In this document: one piece after another, positions 43,284-51,721 of the stretch | Layout: every line of letters starts with the position of its first letter | Position numbering within the stretch: the stretch's first letter is position 1 | DNA from: Anaerocolumna jejuensis DSM 15929 | GTDB lineage: Bacteria; Bacillota; Clostridia; Lachnospirales; Lachnospiraceae | Direction: 5' to 3' | Length of the DNA stretch: 64,000 bases | Assembly (NCBI RefSeq): GCF_900142215.1 | Contig: NZ_FRAC01000017.1 | Coordinates: 62,001-126,000, forward strand | Translations under genes and position numbers: made by a program | The notes under the pieces: generated by a model | Database searches by the model: none | What the model was told of the DNA's origin: nothing | Seen by the model: the letters and a program-made list of their open reading frames with translations, nothing else

Positions 43284-44837
43284 ATGAGAGCATTAATCAG
43301 CGTATCGGACAAAACAGGAATTGTGGAATTCGCAAAGGAACTGGAGGCCCTTGGCATTCAGATTCTGTCAACGGGAGGAACCTATAAAAAGCTGAAGGAA
43401 GAAGGAATCAAAGCAGTTGAGGTATCCGAGGTGACAGGCTTCCCCGAATGTCTTGACGGAAGGGTAAAGACCCTGCATCCTGCCATCCATGCCGGACTTC
43501 TTGCCATGAGAGGAAAGGAAGAGCATATGAAGCAGCTGGAGGAGCTTCATATCGAACCCATAGATTTTGTCATTGTAAATCTCTATCCCTTTAAAGCAAC
43601 CATCCTGAAAGAAGATGTTACCAGGGAAGAAGCTGTTGAGAATATCGATATCGGAGGTCCCACCATGCTTCGCAGCGCCGCCAAGAATTATCAGGATGTA
43701 GCGGTAGTGACGGACCCGGCTGATTACGAAAAGGTACTGGGAGAATTAAAGGGGCAAGGACAGGTAAGCCTTGATACCAAGTTCTATCTGATGCAGAAGG
43801 TATTTATGCATACCTCCAATTATGATACCATGATTGCCGATTACCTGAAAAAGGAAAGAAAAGATACCGCTCTTCCTGAAACCTTAACCCTGACCTATGA
43901 GAAGGTACAGGATATGAGATACGGGGAAAACCCTCACCAGAAGGCCGCCTTCTACCGGGAAATCGGAAAGAAAAAAGGTTCTATAGTTGATGCTTTACAG
44001 CTTAACGGAAAAGAGCTGTCCTTTAACAACATCAATGACACCAATGGAGCTTTGGAATTGCTGAAGGAATTCAGCGAACCTACCGTAGTTGCTTGCAAGC
44101 ACGGTAATCCCTGCGGTGTGGGAAGCGCAGATAACATAGAGGCAGCCTGGGATAAGGCTTATCAGGCAGATAAGGTATCCATCTTCGGCGGAATTGTAGT
44201 AGTAAACCGTACTGTAACGGCTTATATGGCAAATGAAATGAGTAAAATCTTCTTAGAGGTTATTGTGGCGCCGGCCTTTGAAGAAAAAGCGCTTGAAATA
44301 CTGAAGGGCAAGAAAAATGTCAGAGTATTGCAGCTGGCAGATATCGAAGTACCTCAGAATGAGAATGCCTATGACTTAAAGAAGGTAAATGGTGGCCTTA
44401 TTGTTCAGACCATAGACAGCAAGCTTTTAGAGGAAGCCGATATCAAAGTAGTAACGGACAGAAAGCCTACTGACAAGGAAATGGAAGATATGCTCTTTGC
44501 CATGAAGGTCGTAAAGTTCGTAAAATCCAACGGTATTGCCCTTGCAAAGGATAAGCAGACCATCGGCATCGGCCCCGGACAGGTAAACCGTATCTGGGCA
44601 GCCAAGCAAAGCATAGAGCACAGCAGGGAACTGATAAGTGAAGAAGCTTCCGCTGGCTCCGTACTTGCTTCCGATGCCTTCTTCCCCTTTGATGATTGTG
44701 TGGAAGCTGCCCAGGAAGGCGGAATAACCGCAATCATTCAGCCCGGCGGCTCCATCCGTGACGAGGATTCCATTAAGAAATGCAATGAGTACGGAATCAC
44801 AATGGTATTTACCGGAATGAGGCATTTTAAGCACTAA
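43284..44837 (+). CDS. purH: Bifunctional AICAR transformylase / IMP cyclohydrolase
   Basis: 517 residues, the normal PurH length. The N-terminal MGS-like IMP cyclohydrolase domain (1 to about 130) begins ALISVSDKTGIVEFAKEL with STGGTYKKL. The AICAR transformylase domain follows, with YGENPHQKAAFY, the substrate-site CKHGNPCGV and a C-terminal DAFFPFDD...IQPGGSIRDED. It performs the last two steps of IMP synthesis, using 10-formyl-THF. Expression is under the ZTP riboswitch. AAAGGAGAG precedes the ATG. Confidence 0.97.
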   Translation: MRALISVSDKTGIVEFAKELEALGIQILSTGGTYKKLKEEGIKAVEVSEVTGFPECLDGRVKTLHPAIHAGLLAMRGKEEHMKQLEELHIEPIDFVIVNLYPFKATILKEDVTREEAVENIDIGGPTMLRSAAKNYQDVAVVTDPADYEKVLGELKGQGQVSLDTKFYLMQKVFMHTSNYDTMIADYLKKERKDTALPETLTLTYEKVQDMRYGENPHQKAAFYREIGKKKGSIVDALQLNGKELSFNNINDTNGALELLKEFSEPTVVACKHGNPCGVGSADNIEAAWDKAYQADKVSIFGGIVVVNRTVTAYMANEMSKIFLEVIVAPAFEEKALEILKGKKNVRVLQLADIEVPQNENAYDLKKVNGGLIVQTIDSKLLEEADIKVVTDRKPTDKEMEDMLFAMKVVKFVKSNGIALAKDKQTIGIGPGQVNRIWAAKQSIEHSRELISEEASAGSVLASDAFFPFDDCVEAAQEGGITAIIQPGGSIRDEDSIKKCNEYGITMVFTGMRHFKH

Positions 44838-44963
44838 GACAGCTGAGGATGAAATGCTGGTAGCTAAATTTAAAAGTAAAAATTAAATAATGTTTAAGCA
44901 ATAAAGCAGCATTGTTATAAAATATTGATATAAAAATTATTTTATTAGAAAAGTACTGTAAAT

Positions 44964-45039
44964 AGGACGGATTGGTATGTCTTTAAGGCAAAGGATTAAC
45001 AAGAATGCCTTGCCGCAAAGATACCATCCGTCCTTTTTG
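44964..45039 (+). terminator. Intrinsic terminator of purH
   Basis: A long stem AGGACGGATTGGTATGTCTTT with AAAGATACCATCCGTCCT (44964-44984 and 45017-45034) is followed by five T. Confidence 0.88.
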
Positions 45040-45143
45040 AGTGTAAAACCCAATAAAAATTAATTTTTATAAAATTCTAATATAAATTTATTTATTAATT
45101 TTATTATAAATTTGAAGATAGATAATTTGATTGCAGTGGTTAT

Positions 45144-45180
45144 AGTATCGTAAGCAGGCTTGCGATATGCATAGGGATTA
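45144..45180 (+). repeat. Palindromic repeat unit downstream of purH
   Basis: AGTATCGTAAGCAGG...CATAGGGATTA matches the reverse complement of 41634-41670 at 34 of 37 bases. The AAAAATGC hairpin half of the element is not clearly present. Confidence 0.8.
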
Positions 45181-45527
45181 AGATGCACTCAGCTTCGTGA
45201 AAATCGATTCGCTGCATTTTATGCTCCCAATATACGTATACAAAAGCTGAGATTAACTTATGATGCCAGAATCATGATTGTATGTTAAAAAATACAGGTT
45301 GCTTTTTCTATGACATGCAGTTTATCATAGTAGCAGATGCCTAATACAGTCGTTGTTGTGAAAGAAATTAAAAAGCAGAAGGCTGCTATTTGTGAGGCTA
45401 TGTCCTATTACGAGGCTATTTCCTATTATGAGGTAAATTTCTTTTTACGAGGCAATTTTTCTATCAAATAGAAGCATCTGCATATAAACCATCAGTTTTA
45501 CCATAGGAAAGGAGAATTCAATCCTGC

Positions 45528-46145
45528 ATGGAGGAAATAATACAGAAAACCATTTTAAATTTACAGAGAAATAATATGGAGGGATATTTTGTTGAGAATA
45601 AGGAAGAATTACTTACACTGATATCCACACTGATAACAAGGGGAGAAAAGGTTGGCTGCGGGGATTCCGTTACCTTAGAGGAGACCGGGGTTTTTGAATA
45701 TCTTCGAAGCGGTAATTTTGATTTTTATGATAAACACCGACAAAGTTTAACTTCCAATGAAAAACGGGAGCTTTATATAAAAAATTTTAGTGCGGATACC
45801 TTTATAACCGGTACCAATGCCATAACTGCTGACGGAAAATTATTTAACCTCGACGGAAATGGAAGCCGCGTTGCCCCCATGCTTTACGGACCTCAGCAGG
45901 TGATAGTTGTAGCAGGGACAAATAAGATCGTGGAAACGGCGGAAGCTGCCATAAACCGAACAAGGCAAATCGCAGCACCCCTGGATGCGAAAAGGCTGAA
46001 TAAAGATACACCATGTGTAAAGCTGGGGAAATGTATCGATTGCAGGCACAAACAGCGAATTTGCAATGACTTTGTTTTAATCTCCGGGCAATTTTTAAAA
46101 AACAGAATCAAAGTGATTCTTATAGAAGGAGAATACGGTTATTGA
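45528..46145 (+). CDS. LUD domain protein (lactate utilisation LutC-like)
   Basis: 205 residues. It shows the LUD fold pattern: KVGCGDSVTLEETGVFEYL, TFITGTNAITADGKLFNLDGNGSRVAPMLYGP and IVVAGTNKIV, followed by a cysteine-bearing C-terminus (CVKLGKCIDCRHKQRIC). This is the short stand-alone LUD type common in Clostridia. LutC-like proteins assist lactate oxidation, but no lutA or lutB is nearby, so the role here is open. AAAGGAG lies upstream of the ATG at a long spacing. Confidence 0.8.
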   Translation: MEEIIQKTILNLQRNNMEGYFVENKEELLTLISTLITRGEKVGCGDSVTLEETGVFEYLRSGNFDFYDKHRQSLTSNEKRELYIKNFSADTFITGTNAITADGKLFNLDGNGSRVAPMLYGPQQVIVVAGTNKIVETAEAAINRTRQIAAPLDAKRLNKDTPCVKLGKCIDCRHKQRICNDFVLISGQFLKNRIKVILIEGEYGY

Positions 46146-46164
46146 TTTTATGGAAGTTGATGTT

Positions 46165-46225
46165 GAAAAGTGGCTCCGGCAATATGAAAAGTGGCTCCGG
46201 TAATATGAAAAGTGGTTACAGAATA
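46165..46225 (+). repeat. 21-base tandem repeat, three units
   Basis: Units at 46165-46185, 46186-46206 and 46207-46225 begin GAAAAGTGG. The first two differ by one base; the third has diverged. The period of seven codons reads EKWLRQY in the frame of an ATG at 46150. That frame stops after 17 codons at a TAA replacing the CAA of the previous unit. Confidence 0.85.
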
Positions 46226-46303
46226 ATTCCGAATTGGATATCCTGATTTGAGAAGAAAATTAACCAATGAATATGGTATAGTGATGATATCGGAGGTGAT
46301 TAT

Positions 46304-46960
46304 TTGTATTTTGAATACGGTAACGAGGAAATAGAGTTTCTGAAAAGCCGGGACAAGGTCCTTGGTGCAGCAATTGACCAAATTGGATTAATCTACCGGG
46401 AAGTTGACCGTGACCTGTTTTCTTCTGTGGTCCATCATATCATAGGGCAGCAGATTTCCACCTCTGCCCAGGCAACGATATGGCAGCGGCTTACAAACAG
46501 CCTTGAGGATATCAATGCCGATACCATATGTACGCTGGAACTTAATGAGCTGCAAAAGTTCGGAATGACTTATAAGAAAGCCGGATATATTAAGGACTTC
46601 GCGGAAAAAGTAAGAAATAAGGAATTTGACATAGAGATGCTTAACAGGCTGCCCGATCAGGAGGTCGTGAAGGAGCTTTCTGCTCTGAAGGGTATTGGAG
46701 TGTGGACTGCGGAAATGCTTATGACCTTTAGTATGCAGCGTCCGGATATTGTCAGCTTCGGAGACCTTGCCATTCACCGCGGAATGCGGATGCTGTACCA
46801 TCATAAAACCATTGACAGGGAAAAGTTCGAAAAATATAAAAGGCGTTATTCACCCTATGGGACAGTAGCCAGTCTTTACCTCTGGGCAATAGCCGGAGGA
46901 GCAATTACCGGAATGCGTGATTATGCACCCAGGAAGAAAAAAGGGGAGGCAAAGAAATGA
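46304..46960 (+). CDS. alkA: DNA-3-methyladenine glycosylase II
   Basis: 218 residues with a TTG start behind GGAGGTGAT. It is an HhH-GPD base-excision enzyme: helix-hairpin-helix LSALKGIGVWTAEMLM and catalytic D154 in SFGDLAIHRGM. It removes alkylated purines from DNA. It lacks the N-terminal extra domain of E. coli AlkA. The stop overlaps the adaA start (ATGA). The run alkA-adaA-ogt forms a compact alkylation-damage operon. Confidence 0.9.
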   Translation: MYFEYGNEEIEFLKSRDKVLGAAIDQIGLIYREVDRDLFSSVVHHIIGQQISTSAQATIWQRLTNSLEDINADTICTLELNELQKFGMTYKKAGYIKDFAEKVRNKEFDIEMLNRLPDQEVVKELSALKGIGVWTAEMLMTFSMQRPDIVSFGDLAIHRGMRMLYHHKTIDREKFEKYKRRYSPYGTVASLYLWAIAGGAITGMRDYAPRKKKGEAKK

Positions 46961-47535
46961 TACCGAAAGATATAGCGGCAGATAAAATGACACCGGAGGA
47001 AATGTGGAAAGCGGTATCTGAAAATGACGCATCCTATGACGGCCTGTTTTTTTATGCAGTGAGGTCCACAGGAATCTATTGCCGCCCCTCATGCAAATCG
47101 AAAGTTCCCAAACGGGAAAATGTTTGTTTTTTTGATACCGCAGAAGGAGCAAGAACAGCCGGTTTTCGGCCCTGCAAGCGGTGCAGGAGCGACCTGGCAG
47201 AGTATCAGCCCATCAGGGAAATTGCAGATAAGGCAAAGCAGCTGCTGGACGATTCTTTTCGCAGGAGCTGTGAATGGAACCGGGAGCTGAGGCAGCTTGG
47301 AGTATCAAAACGCCGTATGGCAGAAATCTTTAAGGAGGAATACGGTGTTACACTGTCTGAATATGTGGGCAGTCTGCGCCTTAAGGAAGCAAAGCGGCTG
47401 CTTTCTGATACCGGAGAAGAAATAATTGACATTGCATATTCCACCGGCTTTGGCGGAGTATCCTCCTTTTACCGCTTTTTTAAGAATGAAACGGGCTTAT
47501 CTCCGGCAGCTTACAGAAAGGAGCATTGTGTATGA
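46957..47535 (+). CDS. adaA: AdaA: DNA methylphosphotriester sensor and AraC-type activator
   Basis: 192 residues. The N-terminal Ada zinc domain carries C42, C46, C73 and C76 (YCRPSC and FRPCKRC); C42 is the expected methyl acceptor from phosphotriesters. The C-terminal half is an AraC-type double helix-turn-helix (about 95-190). The separate methyltransferase is encoded by the next gene, as in the adaAB arrangement of Bacillus. Methylation should switch AdaA to an activator of this operon. It overlaps both neighbours by four bases. Confidence 0.93.
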   Translation: MIPKDIAADKMTPEEMWKAVSENDASYDGLFFYAVRSTGIYCRPSCKSKVPKRENVCFFDTAEGARTAGFRPCKRCRSDLAEYQPIREIADKAKQLLDDSFRRSCEWNRELRQLGVSKRRMAEIFKEEYGVTLSEYVGSLRLKEAKRLLSDTGEEIIDIAYSTGFGGVSSFYRFFKNETGLSPAAYRKEHCV

Positions 47536-47996
47536 GCAGATACGCTTTCTATGATTTTGAATTTGGAATTTTAAAAATTGGATATAGCGAGACAGCAATC
47601 ACCTATTTAAAGCGGGCGGAGAAAATAGATGCTGACAATGAACCTTCTGCCCTTTCAGACAGGGCCTTTGATGAAGTATGCGCGTATCTTAAAGGCACCC
47701 GAAGGACCTTTGACTTTCCATATGAGCTAAAGGGTACTGAATTTCAGAAAAAAGTATGGAAGGCGCTCCTTCAGATTCCCTACGGAGAAACCCGTACATA
47801 TAAGCAGATAGCGGAAGAGGCAGGCAGTCCGAAAGGAAGCCGTGCAATAGGGATGGCAAATAATAAAAACCCTGTTACCATTGCCGTACCATGCCATCGG
47901 GTAATCGGGACAGACGGCCGTCTGGTTGGCTATGCAGGCGGCCTTGAGATGAAAAAATTCCTGTTGGAGCTGGAGCAAAGCGGAAAGATTAGTTAG
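47532..47996 (+). CDS. ogt: Methylated-DNA--protein-cysteine methyltransferase
   Basis: 154 residues. The active-site motif is AVPCHRVIG with C121 as the acceptor, preceded by the helix-turn-helix region TYKQIAEEAGSPKGSRAIGMAN. It directly reverses O6-methylguanine. The ATG at 47532 overlaps the adaA stop and follows AAAGGAG; a TTG two codons earlier is less likely. It could equally be called adaB from its operon position. Confidence 0.94.
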   Translation: MSRYAFYDFEFGILKIGYSETAITYLKRAEKIDADNEPSALSDRAFDEVCAYLKGTRRTFDFPYELKGTEFQKKVWKALLQIPYGETRTYKQIAEEAGSPKGSRAIGMANNKNPVTIAVPCHRVIGTDGRLVGYAGGLEMKKFLLELEQSGKIS

Positions 47997-48035
47997 GATA
48001 GGGGGGAGTTTGAAAAAGCATACATTATTCAAATT

Positions 48036-48075
48036 TTTTATTTAAACAGTATCACAAGCAAGTCTGTGATATACT
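48036..48075 (+). repeat. Palindromic repeat unit after ogt
   Basis: TTTATTTAAACAGTATCACAAGCAAG... followed by TGTGATATACT parallels the linker and palindrome of the 41-kb copy, with compensating changes in both arms (CGC to CAC, GCG to GTG). Confidence 0.7.
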
Positions 48076-48133
48076 TTGGAAAAAATGATAATTCTATCAG
48101 GTGGAATATATAGGATTTTAGTGGAGGGTTTAA

Positions 48134-48580
48134 ATGGTTATCAGGAAATATAAGGCCGCAGATTGCCGGGAAATGGCGGAACTTTTCTATAATACGGTCC
48201 ATGGGGTCAATGCCAGGGACTATACGGAAGAACAGCTTAATGCATGGGCTTCGGGACAGGTAAATACGGATGCCTGGAACCGTTCGTTTTCGGAGAATTA
48301 CACGCTTGTTGCGCTGGAAAAGGACAGATTAATTGGCTTTGGTGACATTGATAAAACCGGTTATCTGGACCATCTCTTTGTCCACAAGGATTTTCAGAGT
48401 CAGGGAGTGGCAACAATACTCTGCGACGAACTTGAAAAACATTTCCCAGTCAGCTGCATCACAACACATGCATCCATCACCGCAAAGCCTTTTTTTGAAG
48501 CCAGAGGCTATCGTGTACTCCGTGAACAGCAGGTGACACGCAATGGTGTAATCCTCACTAATTATGTGATGGAGAAATAA
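48134..48580 (+). CDS. GNAT family N-acetyltransferase
   Basis: 148 residues. The GNAT fold is shown by the N-terminal VIRKYKAADCREMAELF and the acetyl-CoA site region LDHLFVHKDFQSQGVATILCDELEK (Q/RxxGxA-type). The YRVLREQQVTRNGVILTNYVMEK end is typical of the YafP-like subgroup. The substrate is unknown. TGGAGGG precedes the ATG. Confidence 0.85.
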   Translation: MVIRKYKAADCREMAELFYNTVHGVNARDYTEEQLNAWASGQVNTDAWNRSFSENYTLVALEKDRLIGFGDIDKTGYLDHLFVHKDFQSQGVATILCDELEKHFPVSCITTHASITAKPFFEARGYRVLREQQVTRNGVILTNYVMEK

Positions 48581-48633
48581 ATAATTATTTAATACTTAAG
48601 TCTGTCATGGTAGCAAGGGGGAATTATAATTAT

Positions 48634-49491
48634 ATGTATCAGAGAATTTTAGAGTTTTTAAAAGAGAAACCGGCATTATACACACCAGGTACTGCTCCGT
48701 TTTGGAATGATCCTCATATTTCGAAGGGAATGCTTGAGGCACATCTGGCTCCTGATGTGGATGGGGCTTCCAGAAAGCACGGCTTTATTAAAGAATCGGT
48801 GGGTTGGATAGCGGACAGCTTTGCGCCCTATTCCGAAAGAGCCCTGCTTGATCTTGGATGCGGTCCTGGGATTTATACCCAGTTATTCAGCAAAGCCGGG
48901 TTTGCCGTTACCGGAATTGATTTTTCGGAACGTTCCATTGAATATGCCTCTCAACAGGCGGCAGCTGCCGGATTGCCAGTACATTACCGGTGTGGAAATT
49001 ACCTGGAAATCCATGAACAGGACGCTTTCGATGTGGTTACACTGATATATTGCGACTTTGGCGTATTGGCACCGGCAGACCGAAAGTCTTTGCTTCTTAA
49101 AATCAGAAAAGCCCTTAAAAACGGCGGGACATTAATTTTAGATGCCTGGACAAAGGGTTACCTGAAGAACTTTTCCGAAGGACGAAATGTCGATTATTGT
49201 GATAATGGCTTCTGGAGTGAAAACCCATATATGTGCATCCAAAGCAACTATCTTTACCCGGATACGGGTAATTACCCGGACACGGCTAATTATCTGGAAC
49301 AGTACATTGTTGCAACAGAGGATGCCTGCCAATGCTATAACAATTGGAATCAGATCTATACCATGCAGTCTCTGAAAGAGGAATTGGCTGAGGCCGGCTT
49401 TAGCAGTATTGTTTTTTATGACAATGTTGCAGGTAAGCCTTATACCGGTTTAGGTGATACGATTTGTGCGGCTGCAAAGAAATCCCAGTAA
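48634..49491 (+). CDS. Class I SAM-dependent methyltransferase
   Basis: 285 residues. SAM-binding motif I is LLDLGCGPGIYTQLFSKAG, followed by VTGIDFSERSIEYA and FDVVTLIYCDFGVL. The substrate is unknown. I choose the ATG at 48634, which follows AAGGGGG; the ATG nine codons earlier (48607) has no ribosome binding site. It is 53 bases downstream of the acetyltransferase. Confidence 0.87.
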   Translation: MYQRILEFLKEKPALYTPGTAPFWNDPHISKGMLEAHLAPDVDGASRKHGFIKESVGWIADSFAPYSERALLDLGCGPGIYTQLFSKAGFAVTGIDFSERSIEYASQQAAAAGLPVHYRCGNYLEIHEQDAFDVVTLIYCDFGVLAPADRKSLLLKIRKALKNGGTLILDAWTKGYLKNFSEGRNVDYCDNGFWSENPYMCIQSNYLYPDTGNYPDTANYLEQYIVATEDACQCYNNWNQIYTMQSLKEELAEAGFSSIVFYDNVAGKPYTGLGDTICAAAKKSQ

Positions 49492-49524
49492 GCAGAATGA
49501 GCTGGGCCAATGTTGACAAATGCC

Positions 49525-49559
49525 AGCTATCGTGCTATCATAAGGTCGCATGATATGCA
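49525..49559 (+). repeat. Possible degenerate palindromic repeat unit
   Basis: CTATCGTGC and GCATGATATGCA arms resemble the ATCGC...GATATGCA palindrome of the repeat family. It lies just upstream of the ABC-F leader ORF. Similarity is modest. Confidence 0.35.
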
Positions 49560-49575
49560 ATAAAGGAGATAAGCC

Positions 49576-49668
49576 ATGAGCTTTTATATAACAGATCAAC
49601 TGACAAGGAAAACCAGCTCTGTACAATTCAAACCGATGAAACGTTGTACAGAGCTTAGCAAATCCTGA
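49576..49668 (+). CDS. Putative leader peptide upstream of the ABC-F gene
   Basis: A 30-codon frame (MSFYITDQLT...ELSKS) starts 7 bases after AAAGGAGAT, one of the better ribosome binding sites here. An AGCTCTGTACAA/TTGTACAGAGCT inverted repeat (49615-49626 and 49645-49656) lies inside its 3' half. A CCGATGAA in the loop can alternatively pair with TTCATCGG just downstream of the stop. This is the layout of drug-responsive attenuator ORFs in front of ABC-F resistance genes. No homologue is known to me. Confidence 0.55.
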   Translation: MSFYITDQLTRKTSSVQFKPMKRCTELSKS

Positions 49669-49770
49669 GGGATTTATAGATTCATCGGAAATTAGGGTAG
49701 TAAATTAGGTCAGCCATGGAAAATGGCGTCTGGTTTTTTACTCTTATTTCCGTTGGTATTTGGTGCATAT

Positions 49771-49807
49771 AAGGCTATGGACAATGTTTTAGTCCATAGC
49801 CTTTTGC
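49771..49807 (+). terminator. Leader terminator 1 upstream of the ABC-F gene
   Basis: A perfect 12-bp stem AAGGCTATGGAC/GTCCATAGCCTT (49771-49782 and 49792-49803) followed by TTTT. It lies between the leader ORF and the ABC-F gene. Confidence 0.8.
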
Positions 49808-49838
49808 TATATATAGGAGCCATCAGATTAGGCTGCTC

Positions 49839-49887
49839 AGCAGAAGGCGGATACAGTATTTGTATCCTTGCTTTCTGCTTTTTTATT
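49839..49887 (+). terminator. Leader terminator 2 upstream of the ABC-F gene
   Basis: AGCAGAAGGCGGATAC pairs with GTATCCTTGCTTTCTGCT (49839-49854 and 49862-49879, small internal loop) followed by six T. A second intrinsic terminator in the same leader. Confidence 0.82.
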
Positions 49888-50043
49888 TGCCGGCAAGGGT
49901 GTCAGCTTGAGGAAAAAGTATCAAAAAGCAGAGCTTTGGCTGAAGATGAGAACCAGGAAAAGAACCAGGAAAAAGGACTAGGAAAAAGAGCCTGGAAAGA
50001 GAACTGGGAATGAAAGCCTGGAGAAGAAAGGATTGTTGAAATT

Positions 50044-51579
50044 ATGAGTTTATTGGAAATTACGGAATTATCACATTCATTTGGCGATAACCTGCTTTTT
50101 AAAGACGCAGAGTTATCCTTAAACAAAGGGGAACATATAGGTGTTGTCGGTCAGAATGGGACCGGAAAAAGCACTCTTATAAAAATATGCACCGAACAGA
50201 TCATACCGGATACAGGCAGAGTGGTCTGGCAGCCTAAAGTCACCATTGGCTATCTGGACCAGTATGCGCAGATAGAGAAGAGCATAATAATGAAAGACTT
50301 TTTGAAATCGGCGTTTCTTGATTTATATGCAATGGAGGATAAAATGAACGGGCTTTACACAAGGGCCGCCGGGGGAGAAACGGAGGTTCTGGGACTGGCA
50401 GCCAAGTATCAGGAACAACTGGAAGCAAATAATTTTTATTCCATTGACCTTTTAATCGAGCAGATAGCAGAAGGCTTGGGGCTGCTCTCCATTGGTTTGA
50501 AGCGCCCTATTGAAGAAATGAGCGGAGGACAGCGTGCCAAGGTCATATTGGCAAAATTACTGCTGGAAAAACCGGATGTGCTGCTTCTGGATGAGCCAAC
50601 AAATTTTCTGGATAAGGAACATGTCACATGGCTTGCCGGGTACCTTTCCAACCTTGAAAATGCCTTCATGGTGGTCTCTCACGACTATGCTTTTCTGGAA
50701 AAAATCGCAACCCGCATCTGTGATATTGATAATGACAGGATTACAAAATATTTCGGCACATACTCGGAATTTCTGAAAAAGAAAACACTTTTGCGGGAGG
50801 ACTATGTCAGACAGTACTCTGCACAGCAAAGGGAAATCAAAAAGACGGAAGAATTTATCCGTAAGAATATTGCGGGCCGTAAATCAAAGATGGCCAGGGG
50901 CAGGCAAAAGCAGCTGGACCGGTTGGATAGAATAGAGACACTGGACCAAAAAGAGATTAAACCAGTATTTAACTTTACAGGACTTCCTTTATCAGCAGCG
51001 GAGCATTTGAATGTTAAGCATCTGTCCGTGGGGTATTACTATCCGGTTTTGTCAGACCTTAATTTTTCTATTACGGGCGGGCAAAAGATTGTTATTACAG
51101 GCTTTAATGGCATTGGAAAAACCACACTGCTGAAAACTCTGGTACAGCAAATCCCGGCTTTGCAGGGAGGTTTTTTCTTCTCTGAACAGGTGGTACCCGG
51201 CTATTTCGAACAGGACCTGGCGTGGGAGGACGGAACCAGAACACCGATTCAGATTATCTCCGATGCCTATCCTTCCCTTTTGTTAAAAGAGGCCCGGCAG
51301 CACCTTGCCCGCTGCGGTATTTTAAGCAAGCATGCCATGCAGGAAATAGGGACATTAAGCGGCGGAGAACAGGCAAAGGTCAAAATGTGCCTGCTCACCA
51401 TGAAGCCCTGTAATTTTCTGATAATGGATGAACCGACTAACCACCTGGATATACAGGCAAAGGATTCTTTAAAGAGTGCTTTGTCTGGGTTCCCAGGCAC
51501 GGTATTGCTGGTTTCCCATGAGGAAGCCTTTTACCGGGACTGGGTACAGCGGGTCATTAACATTGAAAAGTCATTATGA
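50044..51579 (+). CDS. ABC-F family ATPase, probable ribosomal protection factor
   Basis: 511 residues, two ABC domains and no membrane segment. Walker A motifs are GQNGTGKS (36-43) and GFNGIGKT; signatures are MSGGQRAK and LSGGEQAK; Walker B regions are LLLDEPTNFLDKEH and LIMDEPTNHLDIQA. The charged interdomain linker (about 255-310, KKTEEFIRKNIAGRKSKMARGR...) reaches the ribosome in ABC-F proteins. Members either act in translation generally or protect ribosomes from lincosamides, pleuromutilins or streptogramins. The long attenuator-like leader favours the resistance type. The subtype was not determined; a CplR-like factor is one possibility. Confidence 0.85.
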   Translation: MSLLEITELSHSFGDNLLFKDAELSLNKGEHIGVVGQNGTGKSTLIKICTEQIIPDTGRVVWQPKVTIGYLDQYAQIEKSIIMKDFLKSAFLDLYAMEDKMNGLYTRAAGGETEVLGLAAKYQEQLEANNFYSIDLLIEQIAEGLGLLSIGLKRPIEEMSGGQRAKVILAKLLLEKPDVLLLDEPTNFLDKEHVTWLAGYLSNLENAFMVVSHDYAFLEKIATRICDIDNDRITKYFGTYSEFLKKKTLLREDYVRQYSAQQREIKKTEEFIRKNIAGRKSKMARGRQKQLDRLDRIETLDQKEIKPVFNFTGLPLSAAEHLNVKHLSVGYYYPVLSDLNFSITGGQKIVITGFNGIGKTTLLKTLVQQIPALQGGFFFSEQVVPGYFEQDLAWEDGTRTPIQIISDAYPSLLLKEARQHLARCGILSKHAMQEIGTLSGGEQAKVKMCLLTMKPCNFLIMDEPTNHLDIQAKDSLKSALSGFPGTVLLVSHEEAFYRDWVQRVINIEKSL

Positions 51580-51721
51580 AGAAATATTTTATCAACAAAT
51601 AATTCCAGCCGTACTGTGCTAATAGCATTCCAGCCCAGTAATTTTTCCATAGAAAGAGTATTTTTTCCAATGGTAGTGCGGATAGCAGGAGCAGAAAATC
51701 TTGACCGGCTGATGTCCTGTC

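Larger units (their letters stand above)
44838..45527. other. Long intergenic region with repeats
   Basis: This 690-base gap holds the purH terminator, an A+T-rich stretch (45050-45125), a palindromic repeat unit (45144-45180), and four degenerate GAGG-starting units of about 18 bases (45393 to about 45470). No gene with a credible ribosome binding site and composition was found on either strand. Confidence 0.6.

Noticed and set aside
49723..50013. A 96-codon forward frame upstream of the ABC-F gene
   Set aside because: It runs through both terminator hairpins of the leader, has no ribosome binding site and no recognisable protein pattern.
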